From: Pikeienuella litoralis
GTDB taxonomy: Bacteria > Pseudomonadota > Alphaproteobacteria > Rhodobacterales > Rhodobacteraceae
Direction of reading: 5' to 3'
Length of the DNA stretch: 64,000 nt
Assembly: GCF_037646705.1 (NCBI RefSeq)
Contig: NZ_JBBHER010000007.1
Location: forward strand, 248,001 to 312,000
Made by a program: the position numbers and the translations under genes. The first letter of the stretch is position 1, and each line of letters begins with the position of its first letter. A model generated the notes under the pieces. It worked only from the letters and a program-made list of their open reading frames with translations. It did no database searches and was not told where the DNA came from. Positions 32,191-41,255 of the stretch are shown in pieces.

Positions 32191-32991
32191 TCACTTCGGC
32201 AATAGAAACGTCATCTGAAACCTCAGGCCGAAATCGTCCGCGCCGCCGGCTGGCGATTCCGCCCAATATCGGGCGCCGGCGCTCAACTGGACATGTTGAC
32301 CACCGATCTTGAAGACCTGACCCACCAGGACATTGATCGGCACGGACCATTCCTTCGCGTTCCACTCATAGGTCGCCTCGGCGTTCAGCGTGAACGACGT
32401 GGCTTCCGGCGTGCTGTAGCTGATGAAGGGCTGCATGTAGGTGGCCTCGAACTGATCCCCGAAGCCGCCGCCGGACGCCGATTCGAGATGACTGGCCAGC
32501 CCGCCAAACGTCAGTCCACCCGTCTGTTTGAGCACGACGCCGGTGACCCCGACGCCCCAATCCGACGGAGCGATACGCTCCGCCGCCGTGGGGATCTGGA
32601 ATATCGGCCCGACGCCCCAGATCACACCGCCTGCGGTCGGGGCCTTGGGGGAGAAGAACAGGCTTTGGGTGATATTTCCAAAGCCGCTCTGGTGGCCGGC
32701 CCCGGGAACGATGTCGTCCTGAAAGACGATCGGCGCGATGGTTCTGGAAATCACGTTCCAGTTTTCGCTGATCGAAAACGGGATGACAGGTTGGACGGTC
32801 ATCACCGTCTGGTCGCCGTTATCGGCTCCAAATCCTGAATTGTAGTCCAGTTTGATCGGCACGCTGATCAGGCTGGCGAGCGGATTCGACAATTGCTTGG
32901 ACAGTTTGGCGGCGTCGGTCGATTGCGCCATAGCCTCTGATGCAAGGCCTGCTGTAAATAAAATGGCTGTAAATAGCGCGGTGTGCTTCAC
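32191..32991 (-). CDS. Predicted outer-membrane beta-barrel protein (MetA-pathway phenol degradation-like/transporter family)
   Basis: A 266-residue exported protein with signal peptide (1-22, ending SEAMAQ) and alternating amphipathic strands ending RFQMTFLLPK, as in outer-membrane barrels. NWNVISRTIAPIVFQDDI and GFGNITQSLFFSP match a widespread family usually annotated as transporter or phenol-degradation-like protein. Codon use and GC content are less extreme than in flanking genes, hinting at acquisition together with the D15-like neighbour. No specific cargo is known. Confidence 0.75.
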   Translation of the reverse strand: MKHTALFTAILFTAGLASEAMAQSTDAAKLSKQLSNPLASLISVPIKLDYNSGFGADNGDQTVMTVQPVIPFSISENWNVISRTIAPIVFQDDIVPGAGHQSGFGNITQSLFFSPKAPTAGGVIWGVGPIFQIPTAAERIAPSDWGVGVTGVVLKQTGGLTFGGLASHLESASGGGFGDQFEATYMQPFISYSTPEATSFTLNAEATYEWNAKEWSVPINVLVGQVFKIGGQHVQLSAGARYWAESPAGGADDFGLRFQMTFLLPK

Positions 32992-33425
32992 GAATTGATC
33001 CTTATTAAGGGTATATCTGATGTCGAGCCGGCTGTGTCGTTTTCGTATTGATCGTATTCAAGTTTGATGTGGGCATGAAATCCACGACGAACGCTGTCAG
33101 AAGAGTCTCGTCGCGCCCTCCCGTTATCCGGGTGTTCGAGCGCGCTCCGGTCCTCTGATTCCAGCGGCGCGCATGGGCTCCATTCCGAAGCGCATCATGA
33201 CAGTGATAAAAACGGGCCGTCAAACGCCATTTTTCGGCTGGGGGGGGGGAATCCGGCTCCCGAGCCGACCCGAAAGGAGCGGTTCATGCGCGGGATCGTG
33301 GCGCGACCCTGTCGAGACAGGCGGGCGCGGGGCTGCGCATGACCGGGATGAGCGCGCCGCCTACCGCCCCCGCCGTCACTTTCAGCGCCAAGGCCCTGCG
33401 TCCGCCCGCGGCGTCGACACCCGGT
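32992..33425. other. 434-base intergenic region, AT-rich at its left end
   Basis: No supportable gene. The first roughly 100 bases are clearly AT-rich (TTATTAAGGGTATATC) and probably carry the promoter of the beta-barrel gene at 32991. A run of ten G lies at 33240-33249. The rest is GC-rich without motifs I recognise. Confidence 0.55.
33240..33249. repeat. Homopolymer of ten G
   Basis: An uninterrupted G10 tract in the intergenic region, about 250 bases upstream of the beta-barrel gene. Such tracts are slippage-prone. Confidence 0.8.
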
Positions 33426-34775
33426 TCAGACCGCAACGGAGTGACGCGCCGCGCCGGCGGGCAGATAAGCGTCGAAGGCCGCGGCGGCCACGCGCACCAG
33501 CGGTCGGCCCCGCGCCGTCATGCGCACCCGCCCCCCAGACAGCACGGCGAGGCCGTCGGCCTCCATTTCCCCGAGCGCGGCGAGGGGGGCCGCCGCCCAT
33601 CCGTCCGGGGCGCCATGGGCCCGGCCGATGGCGGCGGTGTCGACCTCGCCGGCGCACATCAGCCGCTCGATCACGTCGGCGCGCAATCTGTCGTCGTCGC
33701 TGAGCGTCAGGCCCTTGGCCACCGGCAGGCTCCCCCGCGTCACCGCGCGCCCCCACGCGCCGGTTTCGGCGATATTCTGCGCGTAGCCCGATGGCGTGCG
33801 CCCGATCGACGTGACGCCCATGCCGATCAGCGTGGTTGCGCGATCGGCCGTGTATCCTTGGAAATTTCGGCGCAGCGTCCCGGTCCGCGCCGCAATCGCG
33901 AGTGAATCCTCAGGCAGCGCGAAATGGTCCAGACCGATCGCGACATATCCCTCCGCCACAAGCGCGGCCGCCGCCGCCTCGGCCTGGGCGGCGCGCGCGG
34001 CCGGGCCCGGCAGGACGGTCTCGTCGATCATGCGTTGATTCTTGGCGATCCAGGGAACGTGCGCGTATCCGAACAGCGCCACGCGATCCGGCCGCATCGT
34101 CGCGCATATGCGCACGGTGTTCACCAGGCTCTCCACTGTCTGGTGCGGCAAGCCGTAGATCAGATCGAAGTTCACGCCCGCGACGCCTCCGGCGCGCAAC
34201 TGATCCACTGATCTTCGCACCATGTCCGGGGGCTGCACGCGATTGACCGCGTCCTGAACGATCGGATCGAACTCCTGCACGCCGAAGCTGGCGCGGGTGA
34301 AGCCCAGCGCGCCGATCCGGGCGGCCATCTCGGCGGTCAGCGTGCGCGGGTCGCTCTCGATGGCGATTTCCGCATCCGCCGCGAACGTCCACCGTGTGTA
34401 AATCTCGTCCATGACCCGCGCCAGATCGTCAGGATCGAGCGCCGTGGGCGTGCCGCCGCCCCAGTGCAGATGCCCCACCGTCATCCGCCCGGGAAGCGCC
34501 TCGGCGGTCAACGCCGCTTCCCTTCGCAGCACGTCCGCGTATTCGCCCACCGGTTCATACCGGGCGGCCAGCTTCATGTTGCAGCCGCAATACCAGCACA
34601 TCTTTCGGCAGAACGGGACATGCAGGTACAGCGAAACGGGGTCTGCGGGGGCCAGCCGCGCGAGCCAGTCGCGATAGGTTGCTTCGGGGAAATCCTTCCG
34701 GAAGTGCGGCGCCGCCGGATAGCTGGTGTAGCGCGGAACGGCGCGGCGCGCGTAGCGGTCGAAGACGGAGTCCAT
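33426..34775 (-). CDS. hemN: Oxygen-independent coproporphyrinogen III oxidase
   Basis: A 449-residue radical SAM enzyme that decarboxylates coproporphyrinogen III to protoporphyrinogen IX without oxygen. Cluster ligands are C56, C60 and C63 plus C65 in PFCRKMCWYCGCNMK, and HWGGGTPT and FGVQEFDP are diagnostic of true HemN rather than HemW. AAAGG lies 8 bases before the ATG at 34775. Its presence implies heme synthesis under low oxygen. I looked for an FNR box upstream and saw none. Confidence 0.96.
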   Translation of the reverse strand: MDSVFDRYARRAVPRYTSYPAAPHFRKDFPEATYRDWLARLAPADPVSLYLHVPFCRKMCWYCGCNMKLAARYEPVGEYADVLRREAALTAEALPGRMTVGHLHWGGGTPTALDPDDLARVMDEIYTRWTFAADAEIAIESDPRTLTAEMAARIGALGFTRASFGVQEFDPIVQDAVNRVQPPDMVRRSVDQLRAGGVAGVNFDLIYGLPHQTVESLVNTVRICATMRPDRVALFGYAHVPWIAKNQRMIDETVLPGPAARAAQAEAAAAALVAEGYVAIGLDHFALPEDSLAIAARTGTLRRNFQGYTADRATTLIGMGVTSIGRTPSGYAQNIAETGAWGRAVTRGSLPVAKGLTLSDDDRLRADVIERLMCAGEVDTAAIGRAHGAPDGWAAAPLAALGEMEADGLAVLSGGRVRMTARGRPLVRVAAAAFDAYLPAGAARHSVAV

Positions 34776-34945
34776 CGGTGGGCCTTTCGGATCGGGATGG
34801 TCGTGAATCCGCAGGCGGGTGCGCCCGCCACGCCCTGAACCTACACCCGAAACGCCAGCGACGCCCGACGCGGCGCAAAGCGTTTTGTCGCATATGTTTC
34901 GGTGGCCCCCGCAAGGCGCGCCGGTTGATTTCGTGGCTTCTCGCG

Positions 34946-36325
34946 TCACGGCGAACGGTCGAGACCGCCCTTCGACGCTGGCCGGGGGCGGGGCGGGCGC
35001 TGTTGAACCGGCAGGGCGATGAGGCCCGATGGTCTCAATGCGGACAATAGCGCCGCGCGTCTTGCGCCGATGGCCCGCCCGACCGGGCCTTCGGATGTCA
35101 GCGACCCGACGAAGACGGGCATGCCTTCCGTCCGATAGCCGGTCCGCCAGAACCGGGCGTGAAGCGGCGGGCCGCCGCCGGCCCCGCCGTCCGGGGCCGT
35201 GAACCCAAGCTCGCTGGGGCGGTCGTTCCAGAACGTCGGAATGACGCGCGGTCCTGGCGGCGGCGCGCCGGTCCATTCGGCCCAGAAGGCGCGGGACAAA
35301 ACGCCGAGCCCGAGTTTTGGCGCGGGAATCCAGCCCGCGCCCTGCATGGCGGCGCTGATGGCCTGCGCATCCGGCGCGGCGACGACAAGACCGATCGGTT
35401 CGCGTGGATCGCCGGTCAGCGTCTCGGTGGCCGTTGGCGCCGCCTCCGACGTGAAGATGGCCATCGGGCCGCTGACTGTGATCGCCGGAGCCGCCGCGCC
35501 CGCGTTCAACGGCCGCGAATGGGTCGACGCCAGATAGAGCGCGACGGTGATTGTCAGCGAGAGGACGCCGAGCGCCGCAAGGCGCCGTCGGCGTGGGACT
35601 CCGACGTGTATGGTTGTCCGCCGCCATTCGCAAAATGCGATTCCGGCGATCAACCACATGCCCCCGACAAGGTAGCCGTTGAGCACGTCCGAGATGTAGT
35701 GTTCGATCAGATAGATACGGCTGACGCCAATCAGGAGGGCCATCGTGATCGCCGCCAGCCCCGCTAGGGCGGCCGGCGCCAGCCGCGCCCGCCACGCGGC
35801 GTAGAACAGCATTCCCCAGATCGCGACGGCGGCCGCCGCATGCCCGCTCGGAAAGCTGCCCGACGTCTCGGCGAGGTAGCCGAGCGTGGAGCGCGGCCGG
35901 GCGAAGAAGCCCTTGAGAAGCGTCACGGAGAGCTGGTTCCCCGCCGCGACGAGCCAGAGCCCGATGGCGAGGCGATCGCGGCGCAGAAGTCGGAGCGCGG
36001 CGGCCGCGCCCGCCAGCATCGCGACGACGACCTCCCACGCGCCCAGAGACGTGATCCATTCAAAGACCGCGATGAGCCGTTCGTCCCGAAGCGCGTAGAG
36101 CAGATTGGCGATGCGCATGTCGGCGGATGTGACGCCGGGCGCGCTCAGAAAGGCGTGAACCGAATGGAGATAGAGCCCGAGGACGCAGAGAAAGAGCCCC
36201 GCGAGGAGAGTCGAGGGAAGACCCGCAAACTGCGCGGTGTCGAGACGCGCCGCCATGAAAGCGGACATCTTCGGACGCCGCTCGATCACCCGCCGCGCGA
36301 GGGCGTTCAGGATTTCGGTCAGCAT
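34946..36325 (-). CDS. PAP2 phosphatase - LssY C-terminal domain fusion protein
   Basis: A 459-residue membrane protein. Residues about 25-245 are a PAP2 acid-phosphatase domain with several helices and the three motifs KGFFARPRS, SFPSGHAAAA and SRIYLIEHYISD. After another helix, the C-terminal part (about 290-440) matches the LssY C-terminal domain (GWIPAPKLG, SRAFWAEW, PTFWNDRPSELGF, RFWRTGYR). PAP2 enzymes act on lipid phosphates such as undecaprenyl pyrophosphate or phosphatidic acid. The LssY domain's role is unknown. The ATG at 36325 has the first helix at normal distance. Confidence 0.88.
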   Translation of the reverse strand: MLTEILNALARRVIERRPKMSAFMAARLDTAQFAGLPSTLLAGLFLCVLGLYLHSVHAFLSAPGVTSADMRIANLLYALRDERLIAVFEWITSLGAWEVVVAMLAGAAAALRLLRRDRLAIGLWLVAAGNQLSVTLLKGFFARPRSTLGYLAETSGSFPSGHAAAAVAIWGMLFYAAWRARLAPAALAGLAAITMALLIGVSRIYLIEHYISDVLNGYLVGGMWLIAGIAFCEWRRTTIHVGVPRRRRLAALGVLSLTITVALYLASTHSRPLNAGAAAPAITVSGPMAIFTSEAAPTATETLTGDPREPIGLVVAAPDAQAISAAMQGAGWIPAPKLGLGVLSRAFWAEWTGAPPPGPRVIPTFWNDRPSELGFTAPDGGAGGGPPLHARFWRTGYRTEGMPVFVGSLTSEGPVGRAIGARRAALLSALRPSGLIALPVQQRPPRPRPASKGGLDRSP

Positions 36326-36501
36326 CGGCGCCGCGCGGCGCGACAGGCGCGCAGTTCGTCGGCGCTCGCCGCCCAAGTCCCCGGCGCCGGAACGCTGGCG
36401 AAGACGGCGGCCTCCGGCAGGGCGAGGAGGGCCCGCGCCCAGAAAACCCGGGTCCCGAACGATTGGAGCGATGGCGGCGACTGGTCGAGGGAGTCGGGCA
36501 C
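36319..36501 (-). CDS. Possible 60-residue coupled ORF upstream of PAP2-LssY gene
   Basis: A GTG-started frame (36501) with AGGGG five bases upstream, ending seven bases inside the PAP2-LssY gene, so the two could be translationally coupled. The product is Ala-rich with WARALLALPEAAVFASVPA as its only hydrophobic stretch. No family recognised; it may be chance coding in GC-rich DNA. Confidence 0.3.
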   Translation of the reverse strand: MPDSLDQSPPSLQSFGTRVFWARALLALPEAAVFASVPAPGTWAASADELRACRAARRRC

Positions 36502-36647
36502 TGAAACCCCTGCCTGAACACGATGCGCGCGCCTGATGCTGGGGCGGCGGCCTCGGCGACGCCGGTCTTCTGCGGGCCAGATAACCGGATGGCGCGCGCC
36601 TTTGCAATCTGGCCGTCGGAGACGGCGCGGCGGCGTTGGCGAAGGGC

Positions 36648-37187
36648 CTAACCCGCGCTGGCGAGTCTTCGCTTTTTCTCACGCCGGACCGGCGCGAACC
36701 CCATACGCTGATAGAGCGGCAGCGCGCGGGGGCTGTCGAGCGAGCAGGTCTCCACCGTCATCCGGCGCACGCCTTCCCGCTCCCATCCGGCGCGGAGCGC
36801 CTCCGCCAGAAGCCAGCGGCCGAGCCCGAGGCCGCGCGCCTCCGGCGCGAGGCCGAAATAGGAAAGCTCGCAGACGCCGGCCCGCCGCCAGTCGAGCATG
36901 AAAAATCCGGCCGACCAGCCCTTGAGCATCATGGTGAAGAGCGCGACGTCGGGGTCGGAGATGAAGGCGCGGAGGTCCGCCTCCGGCCGTCGCCGCCAGT
37001 CCGTCCATTCGAACTCGGCGCCGACGCTGTCGTAGAGATGGAGAAACCAGCGCGGCGGCGGATCCTCAGCGCGGATCAGCGCGAGCCCGTGGAGCGAGGG
37101 CGCCGGCGGCTGCGGCCCCTGGGGCGGCGCGCGCATCTCGAGATAGGTGACCGTGTAGTCCAGCCAGCGTTGCTCCCTGGCGCTCAT
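36648..37187 (-). CDS. GNAT family N-acetyltransferase
   Basis: A 179-residue acetyltransferase with CELSYFGLAPEARGLGLGRWLL (acetyl-CoA binding) and SPRALPLYQRMGFAPV (C-terminal GNAT signature). The ATG at 37187 overlaps the stop of the sulfurtransferase gene as ATGA. The acceptor substrate is unknown. Confidence 0.9.
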   Translation of the reverse strand: MSAREQRWLDYTVTYLEMRAPPQGPQPPAPSLHGLALIRAEDPPPRWFLHLYDSVGAEFEWTDWRRRPEADLRAFISDPDVALFTMMLKGWSAGFFMLDWRRAGVCELSYFGLAPEARGLGLGRWLLAEALRAGWEREGVRRMTVETCSLDSPRALPLYQRMGFAPVRREKKRRLASAG

Positions 37188-38035
37188 CCCCGCGCGACCG
37201 GCAGGTCCTGATAGGCGCCCCATTCCGACCAGGAGCCGTCATAAAGCGCGGTCTTCCGATGGCCGAGCCGGGCGAGGGCGAGCGAGAGAATCGCGGCCGT
37301 GACGCCGGAGCCGCAGGTGGTGATCACCGGACGGGCGAGATCGACGCCCGCCGCCTCGAAAAGCGCGCGCGTCTCCTCGACCGACTTCATGGTCGAGTCA
37401 GGATTGAGAAGGGCCGCGTAATGAAGATTCTTCGCGCCCGGCATGTGCCCGGCGCGGAGGCCCGCGCGGGGTTCGGGCTCGTCGCCGCGGAACCGGCCGG
37501 GGGCGCGCGCGTCGAGCACTTGCGCCTCGTCCAGCTTCAGGGCCGCGGCGACCTGCGTCACGTCGCGGACGAGAGAGGCGTCCTTTCGGCCGGTGAAGTG
37601 GCGTTCACGCGGCGGCGGCGGCATGTCGTCCACCGGCCGCCCCTCCGCCAGCCATTTTTTCAACCCGCCATCCAGCACCAGAACGTCCGAGTGCCCGAAG
37701 ACGCGGAACATCCACCAGACCCGCGCGGCGGAAAACAGCCCGTCCTGATCGTAGACGATGACGCGGTGACCGTCCCCGATCCCCATCGCGCGGACGCGGG
37801 CGACGAATTTCTCCACCGGCGGCAGCATATGCGGAAGGGGCGAGCTTTGATCGGAGATCTCGTCGATATCGAAAAAGCGCGCCTCGGGGATATGCGCGGC
37901 TTCGTAATCGGCGCGCGGATCTCCCCCCTGCCCCGGCAATCGCAAGGTTCCGTCCAGAATCTTCACATCAGGCGCGTTCAGATGGTCCGCGAGCCAAGCT
38001 GTGCTGACCAGAACCTGCGGGTCGCTTTCCGGCAT
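37184..38035 (-). CDS. sseA: 3-mercaptopyruvate sulfurtransferase
   Basis: A 283-residue two-domain rhodanese. The N-terminal inactive domain begins VSTAWLADHLNAPDVKILDG, and the C-terminal domain carries catalytic C241 in TTCGSGVTA; the active loop CGSGVT is the form typical of 3-mercaptopyruvate sulfurtransferases rather than thiosulfate rhodaneses (CRxGxR). It transfers sulfur from mercaptopyruvate to acceptors such as thioredoxin. It is the first gene of a two-gene unit with the GNAT enzyme. Confidence 0.93.
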   Translation of the reverse strand: MPESDPQVLVSTAWLADHLNAPDVKILDGTLRLPGQGGDPRADYEAAHIPEARFFDIDEISDQSSPLPHMLPPVEKFVARVRAMGIGDGHRVIVYDQDGLFSAARVWWMFRVFGHSDVLVLDGGLKKWLAEGRPVDDMPPPPRERHFTGRKDASLVRDVTQVAAALKLDEAQVLDARAPGRFRGDEPEPRAGLRAGHMPGAKNLHYAALLNPDSTMKSVEETRALFEAAGVDLARPVITTCGSGVTAAILSLALARLGHRKTALYDGSWSEWGAYQDLPVARG

Positions 38036-38139
38036 CCGATCCTCCCTTGCGTCATTCAGGGTTTAAGCGTGGCGGACGATGGGATCAATCCGAAAGGCCC
38101 GGACGCCGGCGCCCGGGTCTTTCGGAAGGCGCGCCCGCC

Positions 38140-39219
38140 TCAATTCGGCAGGGCGCCCTCGATCCCCTCGACATAGAAGTTCATGCCGAGAAGCTCCTCA
38201 TCGGTCGCGGTCTGGCCTTCCGCGAGCCAGGGCGTTCCGTCCTGTTTGTTGATCGGGCCGGTGAAGGGGCGAATCTTGCCAAGCTGGATGCCGAGCCTCG
38301 CGTATTCGGCGAGCGCGACCACCTCCTTCGGCATCTCCTTGTTGTAAGGCGCGAGGGCGACCATGCCCTGGGCGAAGCCGTCCCAGGTGTCCTGGCTCTC
38401 CCAGGTTCCGTCCAGGACCGCCTGCGTCCGCGAGATGTAATAGGGCGCCCAGCGGTCGATGATCGCGGTGAGCTGCGCGTTCGGGCCGAATTCGGACATG
38501 TCCGAGGCCTGGCCGAACGCCTTGATCCCCTTCTCTTCCGCGATGGTCATCGGCGCGGCGCTGTCGGTGTGCTGCATGATGATGTCCGCGCCCTGTTCGA
38601 TCAGCGTGTTGGCGGCGTTCGCCTCCTTGCCCGGATCGATCCAGGTGTTGGCCCAGACGATCTTGAATTTGACATCCGGATTGACCGACTTGGCGGCGAG
38701 ATAGGCGGCGTTGATGCCGCGCACCACCTCCGGAATCGGGAATGAGGCGATGTAGCCGATCGTGTTGGTCTTGGTCATCTTGCCGGCGATCAGGCCGATG
38801 ACGTAACGCCCCTCGTAGAAACGGGCCGAATAGGTGGAGATGTTGTCGGCGCGCTTGAAGCCGGTGGCGTGCTCGAATTTCACATCCTGGAACTGCTTGG
38901 CGACCTTCACCGTCGGGTTCATGAAGCCGAAGGACGTGGTGAAGATCAGGTCGTGGCCCGACTGCGCGAGCTGCCGGATCACGCGTTCCGCATCCGGGCC
39001 CTCCTTCACGCTCTCGACATAGGTCGTCTCGACCTTGCCGTCGAAATGCGCCTCCATCGCCTTGCGGGCGACGTCGTGTTCATGGGTGTAGCCGAAATCG
39101 CCGGTCGGCCCGACATAGACGAAGCCGACCTTCAGCGGGTCCTGCGCCGACGCGCCGGTTCCGAACGCCGCGAGCGCCGCCGCCCCCGCCAGCGCCTGTA
39201 TGATCTTCATCAGTTTCAT
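38140..39219 (-). CDS. BMP family ABC transporter substrate-binding protein
   Basis: A 359-residue periplasmic binding protein with signal peptide (AAALAAFGTGASAQDP) and BMP/PnrA family features: VGFVYVGPTGDFGYTHEHD, TTSFGFMNP, GYIASFPIPEVVRGINA and HTDSAAP. PnrA-like proteins bind purine nucleosides; the related Rhodobacterales systems are assumed to import nucleosides or derivatives. GGGAGGAGAG precedes the ATG at 39219. It is the last gene of the four-gene importer operon. Confidence 0.93.
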   Translation of the reverse strand: MKLMKIIQALAGAAALAAFGTGASAQDPLKVGFVYVGPTGDFGYTHEHDVARKAMEAHFDGKVETTYVESVKEGPDAERVIRQLAQSGHDLIFTTSFGFMNPTVKVAKQFQDVKFEHATGFKRADNISTYSARFYEGRYVIGLIAGKMTKTNTIGYIASFPIPEVVRGINAAYLAAKSVNPDVKFKIVWANTWIDPGKEANAANTLIEQGADIIMQHTDSAAPMTIAEEKGIKAFGQASDMSEFGPNAQLTAIIDRWAPYYISRTQAVLDGTWESQDTWDGFAQGMVALAPYNKEMPKEVVALAEYARLGIQLGKIRPFTGPINKQDGTPWLAEGQTATDEELLGMNFYVEGIEGALPN

Positions 39220-39261
39220 TCCACTCTCCTCCCTGTGGCGCACCCCGTCTCCCCCTTCGGA

Positions 39262-40194
39262 TCAGGATGTCGCAAAGAACGATTTTCCGAGGCAGGCCGG
39301 CGCGTTCAGGCGCGCCCGCGCTCCGTCTGCAGATATCACGACCAGAACCACGATGGTGACCAGATATGGCGCCATCGACAAGTACTGGCTTTCGACCGGA
39401 ATGCCGAGAGCCTGCAAATTCAACTGGATGATCGTCACCCCGCCGAAAAGATAGGCCCCGAGCAGCGCGCGCCAGGGCCGCCACGCCGCGAAAACGACGA
39501 TGGCGAGCGCGATCCAGCCACGCCCGACCGTCATGCCCTCGGCCCAGAGCGGCGTCTGCACCACCGCGAGATAGGCGCCGCCGACGCCGGCCATCGCGCC
39601 GCCGAACAGGATCGCAGCGACGCGGATCCGGCGCACGGCGTGGCCTATGGCGTGCGCCGCGTCGTGATTCTCGCCGACCGCGCGAAGGATGAGCCCCGCC
39701 CGGGACCGGTTCAGAAACCACCAGACCGCGAAAACCATCGCGAGCGACGCGTAGACCAGCGGGTCCTGCCCGAAAATCAGCCGCCCGACCACCGGAAGGT
39801 CGGTGAGGCCAGGCGCCTCCAGCCGGACCGAAACCGCGAGCGTCTTCCCCGCGTAGCCCTGCCCGAGCAGCGCCGCGATGCCGAGCCCGAACAAGGTGAG
39901 CGCCAGTCCCGTCGCGACCTGATTGGACATGAGATATTGGGTCATCAGCGCGAAGATCAGCGCCAGCGCCGCCCCGGCCGCGGCCCCGGCGACGACCGCC
40001 AGGATGAACGATCCGGTGGCGTCTGCGGCGGCGAATCCGCCGATCGCGCCGACGATCATCATCCCCTCGACGCCGAGGTTGAGAACGCCGGATTTCTCCA
40101 CGACCAGCTCGCCGATCGCGGCGAAAAGCAGGGGCGTCGCGGCGACGATCAGGCTCATCATGATCTCGACCGGGCTCAGGGCGGACAGGTCCAT
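39262..40194 (-). CDS. ABC transporter permease (nucleoside-type importer)
   Basis: A 310-residue inner-membrane permease with nine to ten helices and the GVLNLGVEGMMIVGAIGGF motif near residue 36-54, typical of the BPD_transp_2 permeases paired with BMP proteins. The ATG at 40194 overlaps the previous stop (TGATG); a GTG one codon earlier is equally possible. It forms the transmembrane heterodimer with the next permease. Confidence 0.93.
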   Translation of the reverse strand: MDLSALSPVEIMMSLIVAATPLLFAAIGELVVEKSGVLNLGVEGMMIVGAIGGFAAADATGSFILAVVAGAAAGAALALIFALMTQYLMSNQVATGLALTLFGLGIAALLGQGYAGKTLAVSVRLEAPGLTDLPVVGRLIFGQDPLVYASLAMVFAVWWFLNRSRAGLILRAVGENHDAAHAIGHAVRRIRVAAILFGGAMAGVGGAYLAVVQTPLWAEGMTVGRGWIALAIVVFAAWRPWRALLGAYLFGGVTIIQLNLQALGIPVESQYLSMAPYLVTIVVLVVISADGARARLNAPACLGKSFFATS

Positions 40195-41255
40195 CACGCC
40201 GCCCCCCTGCGCCGGATTCTGAAATTCACGAGGATATCCACGCCGAGAAGGAAAAAGAGCAGCATTCCCTGAAAGACGCTGATCGCCGCCGCCGGCAGGT
40301 TCATCGCGATCTGCGCGGATTCGCCGCCGATATAGGTGAGCGCCATCACGCCGCTGGCGAGGACGACGCCGATGGGATGGAGGCGGCCGAGAAACGCGAC
40401 GATGATGGCGGTGAACCCGTAGCCGGACGGCAACCCCGGAACCAGCTGGCCGACCGGCCCGGCGGCGTCGAACATCCCGGCGAGCCCGGCCAGCGCGCCG
40501 GAGAGGCCGAGGCAGGCGGCGACCAGCCGCCCTTCGCGGAAGCCGGCGAAGCGCGCCGCGCGCGGCGCCTGACCGAAGAGCTTGATCTGAAAGCCGAAGA
40601 CGTGCCGCTGCAGCAGGATGTAACCGAGCGCCGCCACGCCAAGCGCGACCAGCGCGCCGACATGGGCGCGGCTGCCCGTGATGAGGAGCGGCAACGTCGC
40701 GCTGTCATGGAACATCCGGCTTTCCGGGAAATTGAATCCGTCGGGGTCGCGGAGCGGGCCGGAGACCAGCGCGGAGAGGAGCAGCTCCGCGACATAGACC
40801 AGCATCAGGGAGGTGAGGATCTCGTTCGCGTTGAAACGAATCCGGAGGATCGCCGGGATCAGCGCCCAGGCGGCGCCGCCAGCCGCCCCCGCCAGCGCCA
40901 TCAGCGGCAGAAGCCACACGCCTTCCGTCTCGTAGAAGGCGAGCGCGACCATTCCGGCGGCGAGCGCGCCGATGATGAACTGCCCCTCAGCCCCGATATT
41001 CCAGACGCCGGCGCGAAATCCGAAGCTGAGCCCGATGGCGATGAGCGCCAGCGGCGTTCCTTTCACCAGAAGCTCGGTGCGGCTGTACGGGTCGAAAAAC
41101 GGCTGGATGAAAATCAGCCGCACGGCTTCGACCGGGTCCTTTCCGAGAAGGGCGAAAAGCGCGAGCCCGGCGAGCATGGTCAGCGCCACCGCGAAGACCG
41201 GCGTCAGCCAGACCATGGCGCGGGACGCCTCCTTTCGCGCCTGAAGCTCAAACAT
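40194..41255 (-). CDS. ABC transporter permease (nucleoside-type importer)
   Basis: A 353-residue permease with about ten helices. RAGVWNIGAEGQFIIGALAAG (about 80-100) is the hallmark of this subfamily, and GLPSGYGFTAIIVAFLGR lies in the late conserved loop. It overlaps the ATPase gene by 8 bases and the second permease by one, so all four subunits are made together. Confidence 0.94.
   Translation of the reverse strand: MFELQARKEASRAMVWLTPVFAVALTMLAGLALFALLGKDPVEAVRLIFIQPFFDPYSRTELLVKGTPLALIAIGLSFGFRAGVWNIGAEGQFIIGALAAGMVALAFYETEGVWLLPLMALAGAAGGAAWALIPAILRIRFNANEILTSLMLVYVAELLLSALVSGPLRDPDGFNFPESRMFHDSATLPLLITGSRAHVGALVALGVAALGYILLQRHVFGFQIKLFGQAPRAARFAGFREGRLVAACLGLSGALAGLAGMFDAAGPVGQLVPGLPSGYGFTAIIVAFLGRLHPIGVVLASGVMALTYIGGESAQIAMNLPAAAISVFQGMLLFFLLGVDILVNFRIRRRGAA

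Noticed and set aside
34776..34945. FNR/Anr box upstream of hemN
   Set aside because: I looked for TTGAT-N4-ATCAA on both strands; only isolated half-sites occur, which is not enough for a call.
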